Shown here piece after piece: positions 6,693 to 13,852 of a stretch of 20,150 bases of DNA (its first letter is position 1; each line of letters begins with the position of its first letter). Source of the DNA: Candidatus Nanohaloarchaea archaeon (GTDB lineage Archaea > EX4484-52 > DAOVKX01); the NCBI GenBank assembly GCA_030631505.1, contig DAOVKX010000010.1, positions 1-20,150 of the forward strand, given 5' to 3'. The translations under genes were made by a program, and so were the position numbers. The notes beneath the pieces were generated by a model, which was given only the letters and a program-made list of their open reading frames with translations, did not search any database and was not told the origin of the DNA.

Positions 6693-7599
6693 AAAGAGAA
6701 GCAAACCAGTTTATGACTCCGTTGCCAGATGTAAGTGTTTTCCCAGTTATCCTATTGAAAAAATTGTTTTTCTCGTACTCAGCAGAGCAATTGCCAAGAA
6801 TTAAGTAATCTTTGACCAGTAAATAATGGTGTGTGGTCTCTGGTTCTGGTTTAAAAACAAAAAACTTCTTTTCTTTACCATTAATTGAAACTCCATGGCT
6901 TTCTATATTCTTTGCAGAAAAAATCAGCAGTTTGGTATCAATAATATTGTTTAATCCTTTATTCTCAATAACAACTACAGTCTTATTTTCAATCACTTCA
7001 CAGGAAAGAATTAGATTATATTGGCTTTTCCTTTGTTCAAGAACATTGATTTTCTTTGTCAAATCAGTTTCTCTTTTCCCTTCTTTAATCCGTGCCTTAA
7101 GTGTGTATTCCCCAACATCAACATCTTCTTTTATTTTGTTTTTAAGAACCAGAATTAAATTTTCTCCGGCTTTAATAACAACTTCCTGCTTGTTTGCAGT
7201 CCAGCTCCCTTTCCAAGTCTCACCGTCAAAACCCTCCGATAAGGGTCTTTTACTTTCATAAACATAAGAGTAGACACTTAATTCTTTTGGTGTATTGCCA
7301 TCGTTTCTTAATTTCAGCTCCATTTCAAATTCCTCGCCTTTATAAACAGTTTCCGGATATGAAAGGATCGTGTAAATCGGGCTTACTGTCTGTTCTTCAC
7401 TTTTTGGAATGTAATACCCACCACTCTTCGTTTTGTATTCTGTTTTACATGCAGAACTTGAAAGCCCTTCAATAGTAATCTGCCCTCTTTCCGACAGGTC
7501 CAGACCTTCAACAACCAGACTATAAACTCCATCAGGATATTTTTGGTTGCAGTTGGTCTTTACCTGAACAGGAACAACCAGTTTATAATTTGTGTATTT
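6673..7599 (-). CDS. C-terminal half of lamin-tail surface protein, in frame after a TGA
   Basis: This stretch is in the same frame as the upstream ORF and is open directly after the TGA at 7600-7602 (308 residues). The first internal ATG is at 7323, but open coding sequence reaches all the way back to the TGA (KYTNYKLVVPVQVKTNC...). It is beta-rich with two or three Ig-like domains (SYPETVYKGEEFEMELKLRN; KINVLEQRKSQYNLILSCEV), several Asn-X-Ser/Thr sites, and a C-terminus with an ITGKTL stretch followed by a short amphipathic helix (VINWFASLFRKVFG). There is no start signal or promoter of its own. It is either the distal half of a nonsense-mutated gene or is made by read-through. The stop is TAG. 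Confidence 0.75.
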   Translation of the reverse strand, partial: KYTNYKLVVPVQVKTNCNQKYPDGVYSLVVEGLDLSERGQITIEGLSSSACKTEYKTKSGGYYIPKSEEQTVSPIYTILSYPETVYKGEEFEMELKLRNDGNTPKELSVYSYVYESKRPLSEGFDGETWKGSWTANKQEVVIKAGENLILVLKNKIKEDVDVGEYTLKARIKEGKRETDLTKKINVLEQRKSQYNLILSCEVIENKTVVVIENKGLNNIIDTKLLIFSAKNIESHGVSINGKEKKFFVFKPEPETTHHYLLVKDYLILGNCSAEYEKNNFFNRITGKTLTSGNGVINWFASLFRKVFG

Positions 7600-7602
7600 T
7601 CA
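7600..7602 (-). other. In-frame TGA interrupting the surface protein gene
   Basis: Codon 462 of a 770-codon frame is TGA in the context AAG-TGA-AAA. Both sides are coherent coding sequence in the same phase (no shift), so one base change would restore the protein (for example TGG or AGA to TGA). TGA is used as an ordinary stop by other genes here, including polB. Confidence 0.85.
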
Positions 7603-8985
7603 CTTTGCGTGGATTGTTGTTTTTTCACTGAGTTTTTTGCCTTCTGAATTTTCAACCCAAAGATAAATAGCGTATTTATTTGTATCACCTCTATATATCT
7701 CTAATTTAACATCAAATGATTCACCATATTTCACTTTATTGTCAGAACCTGTTTTGATTTCTATTATGTTTAAGGAAGAATTCGTAATTTGTGAGGAAGA
7801 CAAGTTGCCTTTCACGATTATTATTTTACTGTTAAAATTATTATCTGATTTTGTGTCATTGCAGTAGGGCTTTGTAATATTTGCCTTAATCACATAAGCT
7901 TCAGAGCCAATCATATTGTCTGGCGTCCATTGATATGTCTTTGTCTTTGTGCATGTTATCTCTGGCTCAGAACTGTCAGGGTTCTTAATAATGTTACCAT
8001 ATAAATCTTCTATCCAGTGTTCAATCATAAAGGGATGCGTCATTTGGCTGCAGTTTGTGTCATTAATTTCCACAATGTATTCTAATTTTTCACTTGCATT
8101 ATAAACCAGATTTTCTGTTTTGATGGCAAGAGACAAGTCGCATGAAATAACCGAGGTATCAATAACTGTTACATTTTTGCATGCAAAATCATCTGTATCA
8201 TTAACGCTTGAATTTGTAATTAATCCGCAAAGTGTGAAATTCCCGGTTTCATCTGGCATCCATTCGCCTGTGTCTGCATACCCACTGCAGCCGACTTCTC
8301 TTGTGAAATTCCCTTCTTTTACAAGGATTCCGGAAGCGTTTGTGATATTATAATAAACTGATATGTTGTCTTTTATACTGCAGTTGTCTTTGTTCTCTAT
8401 TTCTATCTTAAAAAGCGAGTTGTATAAGACATTCAGAACCGTGATGTTCTGGAGATGAACACCTAATTTCACATTAGCTGTTTTGTTTTCTGTTTCATTT
8501 TTTACAACAGCAACATTTTCTGCCCCGGGTGTTGGTTCGCATTCATAAAATGTTCTGTTTTCATCTGACAATATGCAGATGGTTTTACCGTTATTGCTAC
8601 CGCCAACAGAACTTGTGTAATTCACGTAATCTATTACGCTCCCGTTACCGAGTTTTAATATAACCGAATCTCCGTCATTATTGAGGTTGTTGCCTATTGT
8701 TGCACCTGCAGAGTAAATTGTGGCATTTATCCCTATGAAATTAAAATCATCTTCAACTATGAGTGAATAGGAACTGTTGTAAAAATAAACCAGTTTTAGC
8801 GTGTCGTTTGATGAGCTGTCTTCTATAACGTAATCAGTCAGGTTTACCCAATCTTCACTATATACCTCAATGAACTCCCAGTTATTATCAGAACCTTCTG
8901 GATTATACATAATTTCGTTGATGGTTGTCGCATTTACAGAATTAATTAAAAAAACAACAAACATAAAAACAAAAACCTTTTTCAT
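7600..8985 (-). CDS. Secreted lamin-tail-domain surface protein, N-terminal part up to a TGA
   Basis: It begins with a Sec signal peptide (MKKVFVFMFVVFLINSVNA, cleavage after about 19). A lamin-tail domain follows (TTINEIMYNPEGSDNNWEFIEVYS ... residues 20 to about 150, ending NDGDSVILKLGNGSVIDYVNYTS in the family pattern), then several Ig-like or CARDB-like beta domains with paired cysteines. Many N-x-S/T sites fit heavy N-glycosylation outside the cell. The ORF stops at codon 462, but the frame continues for 308 codons, in the middle of a beta domain (SEKTTIHAK-stop-KYTNYKLVV). Intact, the product would be 770 residues. It shares a palindromic TATA with the divergent aminopeptidase gene. The likely role is cell-surface structure or adhesion; the exact function is unknown. 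Confidence 0.82.
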   Translation of the reverse strand: MKKVFVFMFVVFLINSVNATTINEIMYNPEGSDNNWEFIEVYSEDWVNLTDYVIEDSSSNDTLKLVYFYNSSYSLIVEDDFNFIGINATIYSAGATIGNNLNNDGDSVILKLGNGSVIDYVNYTSSVGGSNNGKTICILSDENRTFYECEPTPGAENVAVVKNETENKTANVKLGVHLQNITVLNVLYNSLFKIEIENKDNCSIKDNISVYYNITNASGILVKEGNFTREVGCSGYADTGEWMPDETGNFTLCGLITNSSVNDTDDFACKNVTVIDTSVISCDLSLAIKTENLVYNASEKLEYIVEINDTNCSQMTHPFMIEHWIEDLYGNIIKNPDSSEPEITCTKTKTYQWTPDNMIGSEAYVIKANITKPYCNDTKSDNNFNSKIIIVKGNLSSSQITNSSLNIIEIKTGSDNKVKYGESFDVKLEIYRGDTNKYAIYLWVENSEGKKLSEKTTIHAK

Positions 8986-9004
8986 ATTACCTTTTTTAGA
9001 AAGG

Positions 9005-9014
9005 ATTTATAAAT
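9005..9014. promoter_or_regulatory. Palindromic TATA box shared by divergent genes
   Basis: ATTTATAAAT is a perfect palindrome. Its centre is about 26 bp from the aminopeptidase ATG at 9036 (plus) and about 25 bp from the surface-protein ATG at 8985 (minus). One TBP site could therefore serve two leaderless or nearly leaderless transcripts in opposite directions. Confidence 0.65.
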
Positions 9015-9035
9015 ATGAATTTACATTTCTATCTA

Positions 9036-9926
9036 ATGCAAAAAGAAGAAATTGAAAAATACAAAAAAGCAGGGCAGATTGCGGCAGAAGTTAGGGATAA
9101 CGTTAAAGCAATGGTAAAGCCCGGAGTGAAATTAATCGATGTTGCAGAGAAGTCAGAAGAACTGATAAGAAACGCAGGCGCAAAGATAGCATTTCCTATA
9201 AATATATCAGTAAATGAAATTGCTGCGCATTACACACCTTCTTTAAACAACCCGGCAGTTTTCAGGGAAAATGACATAGTGAAACTGGATGTTGGAGTGC
9301 ATATCGATGGGTACATAGCAGATACAGCAGCCACAGTATCCCTTGATAAAAGCAGGCAGGACATGGTGGCTATCGTTGAAAAAGCGCTGGAAAACGCCCT
9401 GAAACTTATAAAACCCGGAATTAACATAGGTGAGATTGGGGAGACAATAGAAAATACAATAAGGGACAACGGCTATAAGCCGGTAAGCAACCTCACAGGT
9501 CATGTTCTGGACAGATATGAACTGCACGCAGGATTCAATATACCCAACATAAAAATCAAAACAGACTTAATTCTTGAGGAAGGCATAGCTGTTGCAATTG
9601 AACCGTTTTTAACCGACGGCGGCGGAGCAATAAAAGAAGGAGACAAGGCATATATTTACAGGTACCTTCAGAAGCGTCCTGTCCGGTCGCGATACGCAAG
9701 ACAGGCCTTAATTATGGCTAAAAATTACGGGAACCTGCCGTTCGCCGCAAGATGGCTTGGCTCAAAAATCCAGGGTTTATTATTAGAAAAGTCATTAGAA
9801 GAACTTTCAGGCTTAGGCGCATTGCACAGATATGCAGTATTAAAAGAAGTAAACAACGGTCTGGTAACCCAGGCAGAACATACTGTTTTGGTTCTTGAAA
9901 AGCCGATTATTACAACGAGAATTTAA
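9036..9926 (+). CDS. map: Methionine aminopeptidase, type II (archaeal)
   Basis: It removes the N-terminal methionine from nascent proteins and is cytosolic. I place the start at the ATG at 9036 (MQKEEIEKYKKAG), not 9015: the TATA box sits at leaderless distance from 9036 and archaeal homologues begin here. This gives 296 residues, the usual archaeal length. The five metal ligands are present: D85 (KLDVGVH), D96 (IADTAAT), the His in TGHVLDRY, the Glu in AIEPFLT, and the Glu in QAEHTVLV near the C-terminus. H65 (AAHYTP) is the expected substrate-contacting His. The helical insertion that defines type II enzymes is there (about residues 195-270). No defect seen. Confidence 0.95.
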   Translation: MQKEEIEKYKKAGQIAAEVRDNVKAMVKPGVKLIDVAEKSEELIRNAGAKIAFPINISVNEIAAHYTPSLNNPAVFRENDIVKLDVGVHIDGYIADTAATVSLDKSRQDMVAIVEKALENALKLIKPGINIGEIGETIENTIRDNGYKPVSNLTGHVLDRYELHAGFNIPNIKIKTDLILEEGIAVAIEPFLTDGGGAIKEGDKAYIYRYLQKRPVRSRYARQALIMAKNYGNLPFAARWLGSKIQGLLLEKSLEELSGLGALHRYAVLKEVNNGLVTQAEHTVLVLEKPIITTRI

Positions 9927-9943
9927 AATTGTCGCTTAAACAA

Positions 9944-9952
9944 ATTTAAAAA
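9944..9952 (+). promoter_or_regulatory. TATA box for the DUF373 gene
   Basis: ATTTAAAAA stands 23 to 31 bp before the ATG at 9975, the leaderless spacing seen elsewhere in this window. Confidence 0.5.
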
Positions 9953-9974
9953 CTTTTGTTAATGATTATATTCT

Positions 9975-11048
9975 ATGGACTTTGAAGAAATTAAGCAGGC
10001 TAAACCCAGCCAGAAGTTTACACTGGTAATCTGTGTTGACAGGGACAACGATATAGGCATAAAGGCAGGCATTATAGGGCCTATAATCGGCAGAAAAGCA
10101 AATCTGGATGCAGCCACAAGGCTTGCGTTAAAAGACCCAGCAGATTCTGATGTCAATGCAGTTTTTCAGGCAGTTAAAACTTACGATGAACTGCGTTTGA
10201 AAACAAGGGCAGAAGTCATTACATTAACAGGAGACCTAGATATTGGATTAACTTCTGACAAAAAATTAATAAGGCAGCTGGAAAAAGTTCTTAAAAAATA
10301 TCATGCAACAGAGGCCATTCTTGTGTCAGACGGCGCTGAAGATGAGTACATAATACCTTTACTGAGATCAAAAATACGTTTGATATACCCAAAAAGGGTA
10401 ATTGTAAAACAGAGCAGGCAGCTTGAAGGTGCTTATTATGTTGCTTATGACTTTTTTAAATCCATAATTTCACAGCCAAAATTATCCCGTCTTTTCATGG
10501 GGGTGCCAGCCATTATGCTCATAATTTATGCGTTTTTGGGCAGTGCGGGGTGGCGTTTGATTTTTGGGTTGACAGGTTTATATCTGCTGGTCAAAGGATT
10601 CCAGTTAGAACCATATGCAGAAGGCCTGATAAAAGAACTGCAAAGCACACTCCATATGAGAAAGATGATGTTTTTCTTTTACCTTGCGGCCTTTGCCATA
10701 GTTGCTGTCGGGCTGGTTATGGGATACAACACCGTAGAAAGATTGCCCCAAGGAGATACATTGGTTTTGAGCGCGCTGTTTGTCCATAATTCCATTTTTA
10801 TCATGTTTATTGGGTTTGCTGTAGCGCAGTTCGGAAGAATGTTGCTGGGTCAGGATAAGAGCATACCAAAGAATATAACATATTTTGTTTTTGGCTTCTC
10901 TTTTAGCTGGACAGTATATGTGCTTACAGATTTCATTATATTAAACCAGATAATATGGTCTCAATTGATTTATCCTATAGTGGTCAGCGCAGTACTGATT
11001 TCTCTCGCTTTACTGTTTGAAAAATTAACAACTCGCAGAAAAACATAA
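9975..11048 (+). CDS. DUF373 family membrane protein
   Basis: This 357-residue protein belongs to the archaeal DUF373 family. It has a soluble N-terminal domain of about 170 residues with the signature LVICVDRDNDIGIKAGI and a VSDGAEDEY turn, then about six hydrophobic segments (around residues 173-190, 193-205, 230-250, 258-280, 298-318, 325-345). The function of the family is not established. The N-terminal fold, with its Asp-rich loops and Gly-rich turns, looks like a ligand- or nucleotide-binding domain, but I cannot name a ligand. The downstream winged-helix gene begins 26 bases after the stop (a GTG in the same frame lies only 3 bases away), so the two may be co-expressed. Confidence 0.85.
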   Translation: MDFEEIKQAKPSQKFTLVICVDRDNDIGIKAGIIGPIIGRKANLDAATRLALKDPADSDVNAVFQAVKTYDELRLKTRAEVITLTGDLDIGLTSDKKLIRQLEKVLKKYHATEAILVSDGAEDEYIIPLLRSKIRLIYPKRVIVKQSRQLEGAYYVAYDFFKSIISQPKLSRLFMGVPAIMLIIYAFLGSAGWRLIFGLTGLYLLVKGFQLEPYAEGLIKELQSTLHMRKMMFFFYLAAFAIVAVGLVMGYNTVERLPQGDTLVLSALFVHNSIFIMFIGFAVAQFGRMLLGQDKSIPKNITYFVFGFSFSWTVYVLTDFIILNQIIWSQLIYPIVVSAVLISLALLFEKLTTRRKT

Positions 11049-11050
11049 AA
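11043..11050 (+). promoter_or_regulatory. Possible TATA box for the small winged-helix gene
   Basis: ACATAAAA overlaps the DUF373 stop and lies 25 to 32 bp before the ATG at 11075. It is weak, and read-through from DUF373 is an alternative. Confidence 0.3.
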
Positions 11051-11074
11051 GTGTCACCTGTCACAGTATGTATT

Positions 11075-11347
11075 ATGAAAACTGCTGATGCGAAAAAAGA
11101 CATACGCAACTTAAGTAAAATTGTGGATGTTTTAAAGGAGCACCCTGGCGGTTTGTGGGTCAGGGAACTTGCAAGAAGAAGTAAGTTGCACCCGGAAACT
11201 ATCAGGCGTCTAATGAATAAGTATCCTGCGATATTCGAAAATTATGCTGATTTTACAGCTTACAAAGTTAACTTTAAAATAATCCGGCTAAGAAACCCAA
11301 ATATGACTGGCAGGGAGTTAACGAACCACGTAAAACTCAAACAATAA
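11075..11347 (+). CDS. Small winged-helix DNA-binding protein
   Basis: A 90-residue protein with a single helix-turn-helix (KIVDVLKEHPGGLWVRELARRSKLHPETIRRLMNKYP; recognition helix around HPETIRRLM) followed by a wing-like strand pair. I choose the ATG at 11075 (MKTADAKKDIRNL) over a GTG at 11051 because the latter adds eight residues unlike the family and has no ribosome binding site. It probably acts as a local transcription regulator. Target genes are unknown; the DUF373 gene next door is the obvious candidate. Confidence 0.7.
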   Translation: MKTADAKKDIRNLSKIVDVLKEHPGGLWVRELARRSKLHPETIRRLMNKYPAIFENYADFTAYKVNFKIIRLRNPNMTGRELTNHVKLKQ

Positions 11348-11358
11348 CTTTATTTATT
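11348..11358 (+). promoter_or_regulatory. TATA box for the second winged-helix gene
   Basis: CTTTATTTATT lies about 21 to 31 bp before the ATG at 11379 and begins right after the previous stop codon. Confidence 0.45.
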
Positions 11359-11378
11359 CTCAGTTCTAATAATGTCCT

Positions 11379-12041
11379 ATGGGCTTATTCAAAAGTTTGT
11401 TCGGGTGGAGAGAGTATTTTGATAAGAAGTATGACGAATTCCTGAAAGTAATACAGGAGGGCTTTGTTCTAAGAGACCAAAAGATAATGGAATTAGAGGG
11501 AAGGCCTCCCATAGTGCGCCAAATCGTTCAAACAGTCGATTTACCGCAAGAGAAGTTCAATGAAATGCTTCAGGAAGCTCTAAAGAATGAAGGAATAAAG
11601 GATAAAATATTGCTGTCTGAAAAAAAAGAACCCACGCGCATTGAAGAACCTGAAACTGTATTCGAAGAAGAGCCCCCGCCTCCTATAACAGAAGAAGGGC
11701 CAAAGATATTACAACCCCGAACGATAGCAATTTCTACACAACAACAAAGTTTCATAGACACCCTGCCGGCAGTTAGGGAGATAGAATACAGAAAAGACCT
11801 TCCTAAAAAGCTAAAGCCCGTTATAGCACTTTTGTTTAATTCAGGCATACCTATGACTGCTGAAGAGATAATTGAGCACTTTCCGAACATATCTTTACCC
11901 ACCGTTAGAACGTATTTGCATGAACTGCAAAAAACTGTGATTCCTGTAGAGGTTAGAAAACGTCCTGATAGAAAGAATGAGTATTCTCTTTCTCCAAAAA
12001 CAAAGGCAGAAATCTTGACATTTTTCAAGAGAATTGAGTGA
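11379..12041 (+). CDS. Winged-helix protein with amphipathic N-terminus and disordered linker
   Basis: The 220-residue protein has three parts. The N-terminus (MGLFKSLFGWREYFDKKYDEF) looks like an amphipathic, membrane-seeking helix leading into a helical segment to about residue 65. The middle (about 80-125) is Glu/Pro-rich (EEPPPPITEEGP) and likely disordered. The C-terminus (about 140-220) is a winged-helix domain (KPVIALLFNSGIPMTAEEIIEHFPNISLPTVRTYLHELQ, then a basic wing VRKRPDRKNEYSLS). I do not recognise the whole protein. A regulator tethered to the membrane or to a partner is plausible. Poly-T tracts and an operator-like repeat array follow immediately, so it could bind its own downstream region; that is speculative. 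Confidence 0.75.
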   Translation: MGLFKSLFGWREYFDKKYDEFLKVIQEGFVLRDQKIMELEGRPPIVRQIVQTVDLPQEKFNEMLQEALKNEGIKDKILLSEKKEPTRIEEPETVFEEEPPPPITEEGPKILQPRTIAISTQQQSFIDTLPAVREIEYRKDLPKKLKPVIALLFNSGIPMTAEEIIEHFPNISLPTVRTYLHELQKTVIPVEVRKRPDRKNEYSLSPKTKAEILTFFKRIE

Positions 12042-12050
12042 GTTAAGAAC

Positions 12051-12065
12051 TTTTTTATATTTTTT
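12051..12065 (+). terminator. Poly-T terminator
   Basis: Two runs of six T separated by four bases start ten bases after the stop of the winged-helix gene, as in archaeal intrinsic (U-tract) termination. Confidence 0.55.
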
Positions 12066-12084
12066 CTAAAAAAGCTAAAAATTC

Positions 12085-12163
12085 ATGTTTAGTTAAACTT
12101 AACTATATATAACTATACATAACTAAGTATAATCGCTATGCTGTGCCATGTTTAACTAAACAT
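12085..12163. repeat. 14-bp inverted repeat around the decamer array
   Basis: ATGTTTAGTTAAAC (from about 12085) is the exact reverse complement of GTTTAACTAAACAT (about 12150-12163). The arms enclose three of the AACTAWACAT-like decamers. Confidence 0.7.
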
Positions 12164-12217
12164 AACTAAACATAACTAACTTAACTGAGTTAAACATAAC
12201 TATACATAACTAAGCAC
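12101..12217 (+). repeat. Decamer array, consensus AACTAWACAT, 10-bp phase
   Basis: Units AACTATATAT, AACTATACAT and AACTAAGTAT lie head to tail at 12101-12130. A second run, AACTAAACAT twice then AACTAACTTA, is at 12154-12183, and a third, AACTATACAT and AACTAAGCAC, at 12198-12217. The 10-bp step puts every copy on one face of the helix, as in cooperative protein binding sites or iterons. Confidence 0.75.
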
Positions 12218-12219
12218 AA

Positions 12220-13275
12220 TTTGTCTCACAAACAGTAAAATCCATATCTTTCTAATCGTATCCAAAGAAACACTCACACTTTGCAGAAGGTTAATCTCTC
12301 TAAATATATCTCAATAAAAACAATCTTTAAACATACAATGATTTTTATTAATTCTCACAATCAATTTTTTAATACTGTATCCTATGCATATACAATGTGG
12401 TGTCATATCTCCTGTAGAAAACTCTCACATGCCGGTTATTTTTTCTTCATATGTGTTGTAATCACACAAATAGTTCATAATTCCTTCGCCGGGTATGTTC
12501 ATAATGCAATCTTATGTGTTTACTCTCACATTCCATCTACATTTTGCACTTTGATTCAAAACACACACCGCATTTATGTATCTTTTCTGCATCCAGTCAA
12601 TAACTTACACTAATACTCACATATACATTTAGCTCACTAACACACGTTTTTTATTTTTTACTCATTTCCTACATAAACCCATACCCAAGTCAAAAATACC
12701 CAGAATACACATTTACTCTCACATTCACGTATTCTCTAGTATTTACTCACAAACAGATACTATGCTGTATTATCTATCCTTTTTTCTATTCCACTCACAA
12801 CCCACACTATAGTCCAAAAATACCTTAAACTCATGTACAACTCTCACATTCATAGATTAACCCTTGATACTCCAGATTTACTCACAAATACGTTTTGCCT
12901 GCACATCTTTCACTTTTCTGTATACTCTAACTCCAATCAATTAAATTAGTATTATCCCTAAAACCCCCATTTCTTACAAAAATTGCCGAAAAACACCACT
13001 AACTCTCACATTCGCATTATGGCCAATTTTTACAAATTTGCCTGAATTTAATTGCTATCTACTGGTTTTTCCCCAAATCAAAAAAGAAAACGCAAAAATA
13101 TCCTCATTTTTACGATCCGTTTTTCACTTCAGCTTATCTTTCTTATTTTTTCTACCTCCCTTTCAAACCCCTGCAATCAACCTAAGCGTAACTTCTCTCA
13201 CTTTCCAGGGTTTAATTCTCAAAAACTTCTCAGAACTTCCAGGATTTTTATCCCAAACGCTCACATTTGCAGGTT
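12220..13275 (+). repeat. G-poor, gene-free region with dispersed CTCACA motifs
   Basis: No convincing gene in about 1 kb. By hand count over 12301-13260 there are about 74 G and 239 C on the plus strand. About 13 CTCACA hexamers occur, all on the plus strand, with two flavours: ACTCTCACATTC (at about 12522, 12715, 12840, 13002; a shorter ACTCTCACAT at 12421) and TTTACTCACAAA (about 12743, 12880). Intervals are irregular, about 30 to 190 bp. The hexamer is also the core of the repeats delimiting the gene units to the right. The open plus-strand frames here arise from the lack of G, hence few TAG or TGA stops. Confidence 0.7.
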
Positions 13276-13432
13276 ATATAGTTTAATATAAATTTCATAA
13301 AATATATTTTTTAGAATAATATTATAGCAGAAACTATATGTTATAAAATCCTAATTATAAAATACTTATTAAGAAATATATACAGAAAAATATACTATAT
13401 AAAACAATAATTATTTTTACGAATAAAAGCCG

Positions 13433-13502
13433 ATTTACGATTTAATGCTGTTTTTACGCTGTAATATAGGGTATCTATGTAAAATACGCCCAAATCGTAA
13501 AT
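13433..13502. repeat. 11-bp inverted repeat with TTTACG motifs in AT-rich DNA
   Basis: ATTTACGATTT (13433-13443) and AAATCGTAAAT (13492-13502) are perfect inverted copies 48 bp apart. TTTACG also occurs about 18 bp to either side of the first arm, giving three phased copies. The surrounding 13280-13500 is very AT-rich and holds no gene. Confidence 0.55.
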
Positions 13503-13558
13503 TTTATGAAAAAGAAGCAGTTTTTGACCTTCATTTGCCTCCGAATTTTGCATACTAA

Positions 13559-13590
13559 AAGTTCGGAAGTCTCACATAACTTTTAAGAAA
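13559..13590 (+). repeat. Cassette-boundary repeat R0 (divergent)
   Basis: AAGTTCGGAAGTCTCACATA matches the R1-R3 consensus AAGTTCnnAAGTCTCACAAA, then diverges. Upstream it shares TTTGCCTCCGAATTTTG with R1 (TCTGCCTAGAGAATTTTG), so homology with R1 extends about 30 bp leftward. Confidence 0.6.
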
Positions 13591-13615
13591 ACTCTGATTG
13601 AAATACGTTATTATT

Positions 13616-13843
13616 TTATTTTTTGGTATATAAATTAGCAAAATATCTTGGGTTTTCTGGGTCATCTACATGTTCTAGCATTACATATACATCTTCTGTA
13701 TTATTGTCTATGTCCGACAGTAATACACGTAAGTTATTTAGGTCTAAGCTACAACCTTCTGGTTTTTTTATCAACGCTAAAGGTGCCCCTCTTGTTTTTT
13801 TGTAACCCGACTCTTCTAATGATTTTTTAATTTTATCATCCAT
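13616..13843 (-). CDS. Small acidic protein of unknown function (cassette A)
   Basis: A 75-residue frame from ATG 13843 (three codons longer from TTG 13852). I do not recognise it. The sequence is soluble, with a predicted helix (DDKIKKSLEESGYKK), then alternating strands and loops (PLALIKKPEGCSLDLNNLRVLLSD; EDVYVMLEHVDDPENPRYFANLY). Its composition is protein-like, unlike the spurious frames nearby. It is the only gene between repeats R0 and R1 and runs opposite to the next cassette. The start signal is poor. It could be a lone antitoxin or an orphan cassette protein; that is a guess from location. Confidence 0.5.
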   Translation of the reverse strand: MDDKIKKSLEESGYKKTRGAPLALIKKPEGCSLDLNNLRVLLSDIDNNTEDVYVMLEHVDDPENPRYFANLYTKK

Positions 13844-13852
13844 TTCAATCAA

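Noticed and set aside
7600..7602. Alternative genetic code with TGA as sense
   Set aside because: Other genes in the window end in TGA with overlapping or tightly spaced neighbours (polB, the MBL-fold gene, RelB), so TGA works as a normal stop here.
9675..9703. Inverted CCTGTC and GACAGG within the aminopeptidase gene
   Set aside because: It is a short 6-bp pairing inside an intact, well-conserved coding region, with no sign of insertion or regulation.
12281..12613. 110-codon plus-strand open frame in the G-poor region
   Set aside because: The frame is open because TAG and TGA are rare when G is scarce. The product is a mix of His, Ser, Cys, Tyr and Phe with no domain, and it has no start signal.
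12220..13275. CRISPR array
   Set aside because: The repeated element is only 6 to 12 bases, spacing is irregular (about 30 to 190 bp), and no cas gene is near.
13038..13291. Two overlapping frames of about 80 codons
   Set aside because: Both run through the same G-poor sequence in different phases with low-complexity products; neither has a promoter or ribosome binding site.
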